A stretch of 39,777 nt of DNA from Verrucomicrobia bacterium UBA7008. Its GTDB lineage: Bacteria > Verrucomicrobiota > Kiritimatiellia > RFP12 > UBA1067. Both the position numbers and the translations under genes were made by a program. The stretch covers positions 4,785 through 44,561 of the forward strand of contig DJXI01000068.1 in the NCBI GenBank assembly GCA_002449695.1. The letters are read 5' to 3'. This document shows positions 14,576-21,019 of the stretch, one piece after another. The first letter of the stretch is position 1; each line of letters starts with the position of its first letter. The notes under the pieces are model-generated. The model did not search any database, was not told the DNA's origin, and worked only from the letters and a program-made list of their open reading frames with translations.

Positions 14576-15946
14576 ATGCAGACACTCGGCATCGACGCCT
14601 CCACCCAGGGCATCAAGGCGCTCGTCTACGACACCGACACGCGCACGGTCGTCACGACCGTCGCCGTCAACTTCGGCCGCGACCTCCCCGAATTCAACTC
14701 GCCCGACGGCTTCCTCCCGAACGCCGATCCGCTCGTGCGCCGCGCCGACCCGCGGATGTGGCGCGCCGCGCTCGACCGGGTGCTCGCGAAGCTCCAGGCC
14801 GCGGTCGACACGTCGCGCATCGCGGCCGTCGGCGGCGACGGGCAGCAGCACGGCAGCGTCTATCTGAACGACCGCTGGGACGCGTCGATGGACGGCGACT
14901 ACTTCGCGCGCGCCGTCTCGCCGATCTGGATGGATTCGTCGACGGCCGCCGAATGCCGCGCGCTCGACGCGCGCTTCGGCGCGGCGCTTCCGGCGCGCAC
15001 GGGCTCGCCCGCGATCGAACGCTTCACGGGGCCGCAGATCATGAAGTTCGCGAAGGACGATCCCGCCGCGTTCGCCGCCACGACGCGCATCCACCTCGTC
15101 AGCTCCTTCCTCTGCTCGCTCCTGGCGGGCGAGGACGCGCCCGTCGACATCGGCGACGGCGCGGGCATGAACCTCCTGAACCTCGCGACGCTCGACTGGG
15201 ACCGCGAGATCTGCGACTTCATCTCGCCCGACCTCGCGGCGAAACTGCCGCGGATCGCGCGGCCCGGCGAAAAGACGACGCTGAAGCTCGCGCCGTACTT
15301 CGCGAAGTTCGGACTCACGCCCGGCATTCCCGTCGTGCCGTTCACCGGCGACAATCCCGCCTCGCTCGTCGGCACGGGCGCGGACAGGCCGGGCGTCGCC
15401 GTCGTCTCGCTCGGCACGAGCGACGTCTTCTTCGCGGCGATGGACCGCTTCCGGACCGACCCCGACGGCTGCGGCCACGTGTTCGGCAACCCGTCCGGCG
15501 GCTACCTGTCGCTCGCGTGCATCAAGAACGGCTCGCTCGCGCGCGAGAAGGTGCGCGCGCTCGTCGGCTGCGACTATGCGTTCTTCGACGAGGGCGCGTT
15601 CGCGGAGGTCGGCGCGCGGGCGAAGGACCTGCGCGCGTTCCCGTATTTCGAAAGCGAGATCACGCCGCTCCATCCGGCGACCGGCATCGAGGCGAACTTC
15701 GACTGGGAGAAGGCGAGCGCGGCGGAGAAGGTTGTGTCGGTCATCCGCGGCCAGGTGCTGAACCTCTTCGAACGCACGCGCTGGATCGGCGCGTTCGACG
15801 TCATCCGCGTGACCGGCGGCGCGAGCCGCTCGAAGGGCCTGCGGGAGACGATCGCGGACGTTTTCGGCGCGCGCGTCGAGACGCTCGACGTGCCCGATTC
15901 GGCCGCGCTCGGCGGCGCGCTCCTCGCGGCGAGGGCGCTCGCGTGA
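14576..15946 (+). CDS. FGGY-family sugar kinase, xylulokinase-like
   Basis: 456 residues, slightly short for xylulokinase (about 480-500). The first ATPase strand is LGIDASTQGIKALVYDTD; GGDGQQHGSVYLNDRWD resembles the xylulokinase 'SGQMHG' sugar-binding motif. DIGDGAGMNLLNLATLDWD, FTGDNPASLVGTG, VVSLGTSDVFFAAMD (the C-terminal phosphate loop) and VTGGASRSKGLRETIADVFG follow in family order. The expected reaction is ATP-dependent phosphorylation of D-xylulose or a related ketose. It heads a three-gene overlapping run with a CPBP protease and a DUF192 protein, which gives no hint about its pathway. The promoter is at 14547. A second, shorter FGGY kinase is encoded at 31559. Confidence 0.85.
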   Translation: MQTLGIDASTQGIKALVYDTDTRTVVTTVAVNFGRDLPEFNSPDGFLPNADPLVRRADPRMWRAALDRVLAKLQAAVDTSRIAAVGGDGQQHGSVYLNDRWDASMDGDYFARAVSPIWMDSSTAAECRALDARFGAALPARTGSPAIERFTGPQIMKFAKDDPAAFAATTRIHLVSSFLCSLLAGEDAPVDIGDGAGMNLLNLATLDWDREICDFISPDLAAKLPRIARPGEKTTLKLAPYFAKFGLTPGIPVVPFTGDNPASLVGTGADRPGVAVVSLGTSDVFFAAMDRFRTDPDGCGHVFGNPSGGYLSLACIKNGSLAREKVRALVGCDYAFFDEGAFAEVGARAKDLRAFPYFESEITPLHPATGIEANFDWEKASAAEKVVSVIRGQVLNLFERTRWIGAFDVIRVTGGASRSKGLRETIADVFGARVETLDVPDSAALGGALLAARALA

Positions 15947-16614
15947 CGCCGCTCAACCGAGCGACGTGCGCGGCGATCGCGCCCTATGCCGTGTGGATGG
16001 GGCTCATGTTCGCGCTTCCGGCGACGGCGCTCGGCTATGCGGTGCGCACGGCTGCGACGCTCGCGGTGCTGGTGTGGTGTGGCCGAACACAGTTCGGTCC
16101 TCTCCACGAGTTGCGCAAGCCGGTGGTGAGCGGGGTGCTCGTGGGGCTCGCGGTGTGCGCGCTGTGGATTTTCCCGGAGCAGTTCGCGTGGTACCGCGAG
16201 ACGAGCTTGATGAAGCTCGTCGGCCTCGCGCCCATGGCGGCGGCGGAAACGGCCTCGCCCTACGATCCGGCGACGTGCGGCTGGCCGCTCACGCTCGTGC
16301 GGCTCGCGGGCAGCGCGTTCGTGATCGCGCCCGTGGAGGAGATTTTCTTCCGCTCGTTCCTCTACCGCCGGCTGCAGAACCGCGACTGGACGAACGTGCC
16401 GCTGAACCGCTTCGATCTGTCGGCCTTCCTCTGGATGGTCGGCCTCTTCGCGCTCGAGCACGACACGCGGCTGATGGCCGGCGCGATGGCGGGCGTGTTC
16501 TACGGCGCGCTCGCGATCCGGCGCGGGCTCGGCGCGGCCATCGTGGCGCACGTGACGACGAACCTCGCGCTCGGCCTCTTCGTGATCGCGACGCGCCAGT
16601 GGGGGTTCTGGTGA
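15943..16614 (+). CDS. CPBP (CAAX-type) intramembrane protease, exosortase-associated type
   Basis: 223 residues with about seven membrane helices. The two active-site blocks are VIAPVEEIFFRSFLYRRL (the EE...R motif) and FALEHDTRLMAGAMAGVFYG (histidine), with AIVAHVTTNLALGLFV carrying the second histidine. The last residues, LFVIATRQWGFW, match my memory of the end of the 'CAAX prenyl protease-related' family that accompanies PEP-CTERM/exosortase systems. That fits the sorting-tail protein at the start of the window. The start is GTG, overlapping the kinase stop (GTGA). A copy of the ACA-loop repeat is built into the loop after the second helix, giving VWCGRTQFGPLHELRKP. Confidence 0.82.
   Translation: MTPLNRATCAAIAPYAVWMGLMFALPATALGYAVRTAATLAVLVWCGRTQFGPLHELRKPVVSGVLVGLAVCALWIFPEQFAWYRETSLMKLVGLAPMAAAETASPYDPATCGWPLTLVRLAGSAFVIAPVEEIFFRSFLYRRLQNRDWTNVPLNRFDLSAFLWMVGLFALEHDTRLMAGAMAGVFYGALAIRRGLGAAIVAHVTTNLALGLFVIATRQWGFW
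16081..16110 (+). repeat. ACA-loop palindromic repeat, copy 3, inside the CPBP protease gene
   Basis: Stem CCGAAC (16083-16088), loop ACA, stem GTTCGG (16092-16097), then TCCTCTCCACGAG (16098-16110). The tail is identical over 13 bases to copy 1 although the stem differs. It is translated in frame in a loop between membrane helices. Confidence 0.7.
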
Positions 16615-16616
16615 CG

Positions 16617-16910
16617 ATGCGCCCGCCGCCCGAGACGCGCCTTGTCTGCGGCGTGCGCGCGCGCGTGGCGCGGAACTTCTTCGAGCGTGCGCGGGGGCTC
16701 ATCGGCGTGCGCGCGCTCGCGCCGGGCGAAGGGCTGCTTATTCCGAAGTGCAACGCGATCCACACCTGCTTCATGCGCCTGACGATCGACGCGACGTTCC
16801 TCGACAGGGACGGGCGCGTCGTCAAGACGGTGCGCAACATCCGTCCGGGACGTTTTTTCGTCTGGGGCGGCTGGCGCGCAGCGAGCGTGCTGGAGACGGC
16901 GAGCGCCTAG
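16617..16910 (+). CDS. DUF192 family protein
   Basis: 97 residues. The pattern FFERARGLIGVRALAPGEGLLIPKCNAIHTCFMRLTIDATFLDRDG ends in VVKTVRNIRPGRFF, which is the DUF192 fold: 'rGLmgr..l..g.GmlF......sfwMknt.ipLDvvFld.dg.Vv'. The function of the family is unknown; some members are exported, but this one has no signal peptide. The W at the usual 'fWM' position is replaced (HTCFMR), which is common in short versions. ATG 16617 begins 3 bases after the CPBP stop; an in-frame GTG at 16611 would overlap it. It is the last gene of the operon and converges on the AraC gene, with only a weak CGGTT/AACCG hairpin at 16916-16927 between them. Confidence 0.8.
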   Translation: MRPPPETRLVCGVRARVARNFFERARGLIGVRALAPGEGLLIPKCNAIHTCFMRLTIDATFLDRDGRVVKTVRNIRPGRFFVWGGWRAASVLETASA

Positions 16911-16950
16911 CCTCGCGGTTGAAACCGTCACCTCGGGCGAGAATCACGGA

Positions 16951-17826
16951 TCAGCGCGGGCGCTCCTGTTCCCGGAATGAATCGGGATTGCGTCCCTCGT
17001 ATTTACGGAAGACGCTGCGGAAGTAGCTGCTGGAGGAAAAGCCGGTTTCTTTTGCGATGGCGGCGATCGTTTTCGGGGTTTGCGCAAGCAGCTCCTTCGC
17101 CTTTCGGATGCGCAGGCGGGTGAGGTATTCGTTTGGCGTCAGCCCCGTGTGCTCCTTGAAGAGCTGGAAGAGGCGCGTGCGCCCGTAGCCCATCTTCAGC
17201 ACGAGCGCGTCGCTTGTAATCTGTTTCGCGTATTTGGCTTCCAGAAAGCGCACGGCTTCGTCCATCATCTGCGGCTGCGGCGAGGCGAGCGGCTTTGAGA
17301 GCGTGTCGGCGACATAGTACAGGATGGTGCAGCACAGCGCGCGCAGCAGTCCGCGCGCGGACGACGACAGCCGGCCGACCTTGAGAAGGCGCACCAGCTC
17401 CTTCACCGGCGGGAGTAGCCGGGAGTCAAGACGGAACGGTCGCGACGACATGGCCGCGAGGCGGTCGAGGAAGTTGTCGAGATCCGCCGGGGCGAAGACC
17501 CGGAAGTGGTGCCGCGTCGACGCCGGACGCGAGATATGGAGCCCCAGCCGCTCGCAGGGCGTGTCGGTGCCGTCCTTGAGGACATGAAGCGTGTTGGCGG
17601 GGATGACGAGCCCCGACGACGCACCGATCGTCACTTCGCCTTTGTCGTCGATTTTGTAGGTCAGGCTGCCTTTCAGACAGAAAATCAGCTCCATGTGCGG
17701 GTGTCGGTGCGGCGTCATGGCGACCGCACGGGACGACGACCACCCGGTGATGCCGGTCAGCCAGACAAGATCGATGTCCTTTCGGGCCAGTTTCAGACTG
17801 ACGTTTTCATATCCTTCATTCTTCAT
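16951..17826 (-). CDS. AraC-family transcriptional regulator with cupin sensor domain
   Basis: 291 residues from the ATG at 17826. The N-terminal half is a cupin-like AraC sensor (TPHRHPHMELIFCLKGSLTY, then GLVIPANTLHVL). The C-terminal 100 residues carry the two helix-turn-helices: QITSDALVLKMGYGRTRLFQ LF and the signature KTIAAIAKETGFSSSSYFRS with VFRKYEGRNPDSFRE. It is divergent from the aldolase operon and probably controls it and the LamG operon, binding the AAAATCGTWCAC box described at 17854 and 20919. Its own extended -10 (TGGTAAACT on the minus strand, 17841-17833) ends 6 bases before the ATG, so the mRNA is probably leaderless. A GTG two codons upstream is possible but would lie at or before the transcription start. 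Confidence 0.92.
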   Translation of the reverse strand: MKNEGYENVSLKLARKDIDLVWLTGITGWSSSRAVAMTPHRHPHMELIFCLKGSLTYKIDDKGEVTIGASSGLVIPANTLHVLKDGTDTPCERLGLHISRPASTRHHFRVFAPADLDNFLDRLAAMSSRPFRLDSRLLPPVKELVRLLKVGRLSSSARGLLRALCCTILYYVADTLSKPLASPQPQMMDEAVRFLEAKYAKQITSDALVLKMGYGRTRLFQLFKEHTGLTPNEYLTRLRIRKAKELLAQTPKTIAAIAKETGFSSSSYFRSVFRKYEGRNPDSFREQERPR

Positions 17827-17832
17827 GCCCAC

Positions 17833-17841
17833 AGTTTACCA
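17833..17841 (-). promoter_or_regulatory. Extended -10 of the araC-type gene
   Basis: Read on the minus strand this is TGGTAAACT. With 17-base spacing the -35 position (17861-17856) reads ACGATT, which is one arm of the operator palindrome. Confidence 0.6.
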
Positions 17842-17853
17842 TAAGAAAACCAA

Positions 17854-17875
17854 AAAATCGTTCACGGTACGATTT
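17854..17875. promoter_or_regulatory. Palindromic operator between araC and the aldolase operon
   Basis: AAATCGT, 7 bases, ACGATTT form a perfect inverted repeat (17855-17875). Each arm's ACGATT lies exactly at the -35 position (17-base spacer) of one of the two divergent promoters, and neither arm resembles TTGACA. Both promoters should therefore need an activator. The left arm belongs to the 12-base box AAAATCGTTCAC. Confidence 0.65.
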
Positions 17876-17888
17876 CTTTTGCCGGGCA

Positions 17889-17897
17889 TGGTATACT
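17889..17897 (+). promoter_or_regulatory. Extended -10 of the aldolase-symporter-HAD operon
   Basis: TGGTATACT with the hexamer TATACT at 17892-17897, 30 bases after the AAATCGT arm. A leader of about 25 bases holds the ribosome binding site AAAGGG before ATG 17929. Confidence 0.7.
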
Positions 17898-17928
17898 TTC
17901 CGGCAACAGCATGCACAAAGGGATGCGT

Positions 17929-18843
17929 ATGGAAAAACAGTTTGTCGCACGGGGCGTCATTCCGCCCATGGTCACGCCGCTCGACCCGGACCGCCGCCTC
18001 GATGCCGCCGGGCTGTCGCGGCTCGTCGAGCATATCCTGTCGGGCGGCGTCCACGGACTCTTCCTGCTCGGCACCACGGGCGAGGCGACCGACCTCGATT
18101 ATGACCTGCGCCGCGATCTGGTCCGCCGCGTCTGCGACCAGGTCGCCGGGCGCGTGCCTGTCCTGGTCGGCGTGACGGACACGGTGTTCGACGAGTCCGT
18201 GCGAATGGCGGACTGGGCGCGCGCCTGCGGCGCGGCGGCCGTCGTGGCCGCGCCGCCCTACTATTTCGCCGCCGGCCAGCCGGAGCTGCTGGCGTACTAC
18301 CGGCGTCTTGCGGACGCGCTGCCGCTTCCGCTGTTCCTGTACAACATGCCGTCGCAGGTCAAAGTGTCCATCGCGGTCCCGACGGTTGTCGCGCTCGCGC
18401 GCCATCCCGGCATCATCGGCCTCAAGGACTCGTCGGGCAACATCGGCTATTTCAACGCCTGCCGCTACGCGCTGCAGGACGATCCCGCGTTCAGCATCCT
18501 GATGGGGCCGGAGGAGGCGATGGGCGAAGCGGTGCTGATGGGCGCGGCGGGCGGCGTCGCGGGCGGCGCGAACATGTTTCCGCGCCTGTTCGTCGACCTG
18601 TACGAAGCCGCGGTCGCGCACGATGTCGACACGGTCGTGGCGCTGCAGCGGCGCGTCATGCGGATCTCGTCGCTCATCTACGGGATCGGCCACCACAACT
18701 CCAGTTTTGTCAAGGGCGTGAAGTGCGCGCTGTCGCTGATGGGCGTGTGCGGCGACATGCTGGCCGCCCCGCGCGAACCGTTCAACGCATCCGATCGCGA
18801 GATGGTGCGTCAGCGGCTCTGTGAACTGGGAGTGCTGCGATGA
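17929..18843 (+). CDS. DHDPS/N-acetylneuraminate lyase family aldolase
   Basis: 304 residues, the normal length. Class I aldolase TIM barrel: GTTGE at residues 48-52, the tyrosine of LYNMPSQVK at 138, and the Schiff-base lysine in GLKDSSG at 166. Family members cleave or make pyruvate adducts (N-acetylneuraminate, 2-keto-3-deoxy sugar acids, dihydrodipicolinate). GTTGE and KDSSG are more like the keto-deoxy-sugar-acid or DapA branch than classical NanA, so the substrate is open. The following symporter and the sialidase-like and sialate-esterase-like genes nearby favour a sugar-acid role over lysine synthesis. The start MEKQ at 17929 has AAAGGG 6 bases upstream; an earlier ATG at 17911 lacks a site. 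It overlaps the next gene (ATGA). Confidence 0.85.
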   Translation: MEKQFVARGVIPPMVTPLDPDRRLDAAGLSRLVEHILSGGVHGLFLLGTTGEATDLDYDLRRDLVRRVCDQVAGRVPVLVGVTDTVFDESVRMADWARACGAAAVVAAPPYYFAAGQPELLAYYRRLADALPLPLFLYNMPSQVKVSIAVPTVVALARHPGIIGLKDSSGNIGYFNACRYALQDDPAFSILMGPEEAMGEAVLMGAAGGVAGGANMFPRLFVDLYEAAVAHDVDTVVALQRRVMRISSLIYGIGHHNSSFVKGVKCALSLMGVCGDMLAAPREPFNASDREMVRQRLCELGVLR

Positions 18844-20288
18844 GGACGGTCGATCTGGTCATCCTCGCGGCCTATCTCGTCGGCGTGACGGTCTTCGGCT
18901 GCTCGTTCTACTTCCGCCGGAGCGCGCAGGGGACGGCCGGCTTCGTCGCGGGCGGCGGACGCGTGCCGAGCTGGGCGATCGGGCTGTCCATCTTCGCGAC
19001 GCTCGTTTCGTCGATCTCGTTTCTCGCGCTCCCGGCAAAAGCGTTCGCCGCGAACTGGAACGCGCTCGTCTTCTCGTTCACGGTTCCGCTGACGGCCGTC
19101 GTCGCCGCGTTCGCGTTCGTCCCGCTGTATCGAGGTCTTAATTCGGTCTCTGCCTACGCTTTCCTCGAACAGCGCTTCGGCCCGTGGGCCAGGATGTACG
19201 GCAGCGCGTGCTTCCTCGTCATGCAGACGGCGCGCTCGGGCGTCATCCTCTATCTTCTGGCGCTGCTGCTCAGGACGCTCTTCGGCTGGCCGGTGCCCGC
19301 GATAATACTCGTGGTTGGGTTGACGACCTGCGTCTATTCTATGCTTGGCGGCGTGCTGGCTGTAATCTGGACGGACGCGATTCAGTCGATCGTTCTCATC
19401 GCCGGCACGCTTCTCTGCATCGGCGTGCTCGTCTTCGCCATGCCGGACGGCATTGGCGCGGCGGTCGGTCGTATTGTTGCGGAAGGCAAGATGTCGCTCG
19501 GTTCGTTCTCGCTTTCGGACTGGGCGTCCGAGACGTTCTGGGTGACGTTCATCTACGCGGTGTTCATCAATCTGCAGAACCTCGGCATAGACCAGAGCTA
19601 CACACAGCGGTACATTTCGGCCAAGAACGGACGCGACGCAGTGAAGTCTGTTTGCTTCGGGAGCTTCTTGTATCTCCCGGTCACGTTCTGCTTCGTCGCA
19701 ATCGGGACGCTCCTTTGGGCTTACTACACAGGCCGTCCAGGGGCGCTTCCCGACGAGGTGGCCGCAGTCAAGGATTCGGTGTTCCCCTATTTCATAGTGC
19801 ATTCATTGCCTGTAGGGGTGACAGGGCTCCTCGTCGCGGCGATAGTCGCGGCGGCGATGAGCACCGTTTCGGCCACGCTCAACTCCGGCGCGACGGTCAT
19901 CATGGAGGACTGGTTCCGCCGCTATCTGAGGCCGGCGGCCTCCGAGCGTTCGTGCGTCGCGGTGCTGCGCGCCTCCACCGTTCTGCTCGGCGTCGCGTCG
20001 ATGGCCATCGCGTTCGCGGTCATCGGCGTGGAATCCGCCCTGTCCACCTGGTGGATGCTTCAGAGCGTCCTGTCGGGCGGAATGCTGGGGCTCTTTTTGC
20101 TTGGATGCGCATCGCGGCGCGTCACTTCCGCTCAGGCCGCCGTGGCGACGCTGCTCGGCGTTGGAGTCGTCGCATGGGTAGTGTTCTGGCAGAAGACGTT
20201 CCATGCCAATCTGTCGATCGTGTTCGGCACGGTCGTGCTCTTCGCGTCGGGTCTGGGCCTGGCGGCGTTGCGGCGGAGGGCGTCGTGA
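18840..20288 (+). CDS. Sodium:solute symporter (SSS family)
   Basis: 482 residues, about 13 membrane helices. The SSS signature is spread over FRRSAQGTAGFVAGGGRVPSWAIGLSIFATLVSSISFLALP in helix 1-2, YAFLEQRFGPWARM, and LGIDQSYTQRYISAKNGRDA (the conserved 'Q R..saks...a' element). VAAIVAAAMSTVSATLNSGATV is the Na+-site serine helix. SSS members import sugars, sialic acid, nucleosides or organic acids with Na+. Its overlap with the aldolase gene suggests it imports the aldolase's substrate, as SiaT/NanT-type symporters do. The second half of the gene is less GC-rich than the first. Confidence 0.9.
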   Translation: MRTVDLVILAAYLVGVTVFGCSFYFRRSAQGTAGFVAGGGRVPSWAIGLSIFATLVSSISFLALPAKAFAANWNALVFSFTVPLTAVVAAFAFVPLYRGLNSVSAYAFLEQRFGPWARMYGSACFLVMQTARSGVILYLLALLLRTLFGWPVPAIILVVGLTTCVYSMLGGVLAVIWTDAIQSIVLIAGTLLCIGVLVFAMPDGIGAAVGRIVAEGKMSLGSFSLSDWASETFWVTFIYAVFINLQNLGIDQSYTQRYISAKNGRDAVKSVCFGSFLYLPVTFCFVAIGTLLWAYYTGRPGALPDEVAAVKDSVFPYFIVHSLPVGVTGLLVAAIVAAAMSTVSATLNSGATVIMEDWFRRYLRPAASERSCVAVLRASTVLLGVASMAIAFAVIGVESALSTWWMLQSVLSGGMLGLFLLGCASRRVTSAQAAVATLLGVGVVAWVVFWQKTFHANLSIVFGTVVLFASGLGLAALRRRAS

Positions 20289-20920
20289 TGCCGGTGCGCG
20301 GTATCGTCTTCGACTACGGCGGCGTGCTGGCGAGATGGCCTGTCCCGGCGGACTTCTCGCCCGTGGCGGAGGCGGTGGGGCTTACCTGGCGGATGTACGA
20401 GGCCGGGTTCGCCCGGTATCGCCGTGCATACGACGGCGGCGAGCTGTCCTGCCGCGACATGTACGCGCGCATCCTCGCCGACAACGCGCTCGCGGCGGAC
20501 GCCGCGCAGCTGGCCGCTCTGGTGCGCGCCGACGACGACAGCTGGACGCATCCGGTGCCCGAAGTCCTCGCGTGGATGCGGGAGCTGAAGGCCGCCGGTT
20601 ACCGCATCGGCATTCTGACCAACATGGAGGCGGGCTACTTCGCGCGCTGCTTCAGGATCCATTTCGCGGCGCATCTCGCCCTAGCGGACGCGGTGGTCGT
20701 CTCGGGCGTCGAGGGCGTGACGAAGCCGGACGCCGCCATCTACCGCCTGATGGAGCGGCGCATCGGTCTCGCGCCCGCGGAACTCGTGTTCATGGACGAC
20801 ATGCCCGGCAATGTCGCGGGGGCCCGCCGTCTCGGGTGGAACGCCTTCCGCTTCACCTCCTGCGCCGCCGCGCGCGCCGCGCTCGCGCGCCTCGCCGGGA
20901 CGGATTTGGATGTTTGCTAA
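20288..20920 (+). CDS. HAD-superfamily hydrolase
   Basis: 210 residues. Motif I is GIVFDYGGVLARW (the second acid of DxD is glycine, as in the YihX/epoxide-hydrolase-like HAD branch), motif II is IGILTNME, motif III the lysine of GVTKPDAAIY, and motif IV VFMDDMPGNVAGARRLGW. The cap is a short helical type between motifs I and II. A sugar-phosphate or related phosphatase is the usual role; it could dephosphorylate a catabolic intermediate of this operon. It overlaps the symporter stop by one base (TGATG) and is the last gene before the LamG promoter, whose operator box overlaps its stop codon. Confidence 0.86.
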   Translation: MPVRGIVFDYGGVLARWPVPADFSPVAEAVGLTWRMYEAGFARYRRAYDGGELSCRDMYARILADNALAADAAQLAALVRADDDSWTHPVPEVLAWMRELKAAGYRIGILTNMEAGYFARCFRIHFAAHLALADAVVVSGVEGVTKPDAAIYRLMERRIGLAPAELVFMDDMPGNVAGARRLGWNAFRFTSCAAARAALARLAGTDLDVC

Positions 20921-20962
20921 AATCGTACACTAAATGAATTTAACGATTTGGAATGGTACAAT
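20919..20962 (+). promoter_or_regulatory. Promoter and operator of the LamG-glycosidase-esterase operon
   Basis: AAAATCGTACAC (20919-20930) matches AAAATCGTTCAC at 17854 in 11 of 12 bases. It stands at the same distance from the extended -10 TGGTACAAT (hexamer 20957-20962): 30 bases between AAATCGT and the hexamer in both cases. A second arm ACGATTT is at 20943-20949. No -35 is visible. The ribosome binding site AGGAGGG follows at 21007. Confidence 0.65.
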
Positions 20963-21019
20963 GTCCGCGTAAGATTGCCTCAGATACTACCCAAACGACA
21001 AGCAACAGGAGGGTCGAAA

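Noticed and set aside
16911..16950. A bidirectional terminator between the convergent DUF192 and AraC genes
   Set aside because: Only a 5-bp CGGTT/AACCG stem is found with no T-run on either strand.
17929..18843. Calling the aldolase DapA of lysine synthesis or NanA outright
   Set aside because: The family is certain, but GTTGE and KDSSG do not settle the substrate, and the neighbours point to sugar acids without proving sialic acid.
20921..21019. A riboswitch in the leader of the LamG gene
   Set aside because: The leader after the promoter is about 50 bases long and shows no conserved aptamer-like helices; the regulatory box lies upstream of the -10.
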